Part shown: positions 5,061 to 5,184 of the stretch, one piece after another | Numbering within the stretch: the first letter of the stretch is position 1 | Layout of the letters: every line of letters starts with the position of its first letter | DNA from: Frankiales bacterium | GTDB lineage: Bacteria > Actinomycetota > Actinomycetes > Mycobacteriales > SCTD01 | NCBI GenBank assembly: GCA_025966295.1 | Contig: JAOPVD010000155.1 | Span: 1-5,184 of the forward strand | Length of the DNA stretch: 5,184 nucleotides | Direction: 5' to 3' | The notes under the pieces: generated by a model | The model's database searches: none | Seen by the model: only the letters and a program-made list of their open reading frames with translations | Told to the model about the DNA's origin: nothing | Made by a program: the position numbers and the translations under genes

Positions 5061-5184
5061 GTGGTCCTGCGTTCGCTGCTCGCGGCGCTGCTGGCCGCCG
5101 GGTGCGCCGGTTCCGGCGGCAGCACCGCGCCGTCCAGCACCGCGCCGCCCAGCACCACCGCGAGCCCCACCCGCCGCACGGCGC
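5061..5184 (+). CDS. putative lipoprotein, N-terminal part only
   Basis: From GTG 5061 the frame is open to the window end and gives 41 codons. The start reads VVLRSLLAALLAAGCAGSGG. A single Arg at position 4 is followed by a short hydrophobic core and a lipobox-like LAAGC with Cys at 15, then a Gly/Ser run and a Ser/Thr/Ala/Pro-rich linker containing a 15-bp tandem repeat. This is the usual design of actinomycete lipoproteins: signal peptidase II cleavage before the Cys, lipid attachment, and a flexible linker to an outer domain. The -3 residue is Ala where Leu is commonest, and the signal is short (14 residues), so the call is moderate. No clear Shine-Dalgarno sequence precedes the start. 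The functional domain lies beyond the window and cannot be named. It is divergent from adk, with a 61-nt spacer. Confidence 0.6.
   Translation, partial: MVLRSLLAALLAAGCAGSGGSTAPSSTAPPSTTASPTRRTA
5121..5150 (+). repeat. 15-bp tandem repeat in the lipoprotein linker
   Basis: AGCACCGCGCCGTCC (5121-5135) is followed directly by AGCACCGCGCCGCCC (5136-5150), with one mismatch. A third partial copy starts AGCACC at 5151. It encodes STAPS-STAPP-STTAS, keeps the reading frame and lies in the disordered linker after the lipobox. Confidence 0.75.

Noticed and set aside
1..5184. CRISPR array, tRNA/rRNA, riboswitch, toxin-antitoxin or defence island
   Set aside because: I found no regularly spaced repeats, no tRNA-like cloverleaf and no paired small ORFs with supporting motifs. 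Spacers are too short for a riboswitch, and the HNH tail alone is not evidence of a defence system.

Overview
The window is GC-rich, with strong G/C preference at third codon positions, frequent GTG starts, a DUF222/13E12-type HNH tail and an lpdA gene of mycobacterial type. Together these point to a chromosomal segment of a high-GC actinomycete. The sequence does not let me name the genus.

Layout. (1) 1-141 (+): the last 46 codons of an HNH endonuclease of the DUF222/13E12 type, cut by the window edge. (2) 142-754: no intact gene. It holds a badly decayed IS110-family transposase on the minus strand (about 681-192) with at least two internal deletions and several frame changes. (3) 755-2113 (-): LpdA-type flavoprotein NAD(P)H:quinone reductase. 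(4) 2163-2615 (+): gamma-glutamylcyclotransferase-like protein. (5) 2567-3538 (-): ten-helix EamA/DMT exporter. (6) 3580-4416 (+): retinol-dehydrogenase-like SDR oxidoreductase. (7) 4418-4999 (-): short-LID adenylate kinase. (8) 5061-end (+): start of a putative lipoprotein with a Ser/Thr/Ala/Pro-rich repeat, cut by the window edge.

From 755 onward the genes alternate strictly - + - + - +. Divergent pairs are separated by only 49, 41 and 61 nt. Convergent pairs overlap by 49 nt or lie 1 nt apart. There are therefore no operons here, and each gene needs its own promoter inside a very short spacer. Two or three starts have a -10-like hexamer 6-8 nt upstream and no Shine-Dalgarno sequence, which suggests leaderless mRNAs. 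The EamA and adk genes instead have recognisable ribosome binding sites.

How the genes work together. The only neighbours with a recognisable shared context are lpdA and the gamma-glutamylcyclotransferase gene, a divergent pair that is also found in Mycobacterium tuberculosis (Rv3303c/Rv3304). The rest look like unrelated housekeeping or metabolic genes: an exporter, an oxidoreductase and a nucleotide kinase. I find no defence system, biosynthetic cluster, CRISPR array or RNA gene. The most interesting points are the unusual active-site composition of the LpdA protein, the unknown substrate of the cyclotransferase in a lineage that generally lacks glutathione, and the compact alternating layout. 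I do not see a previously undescribed system in this window.
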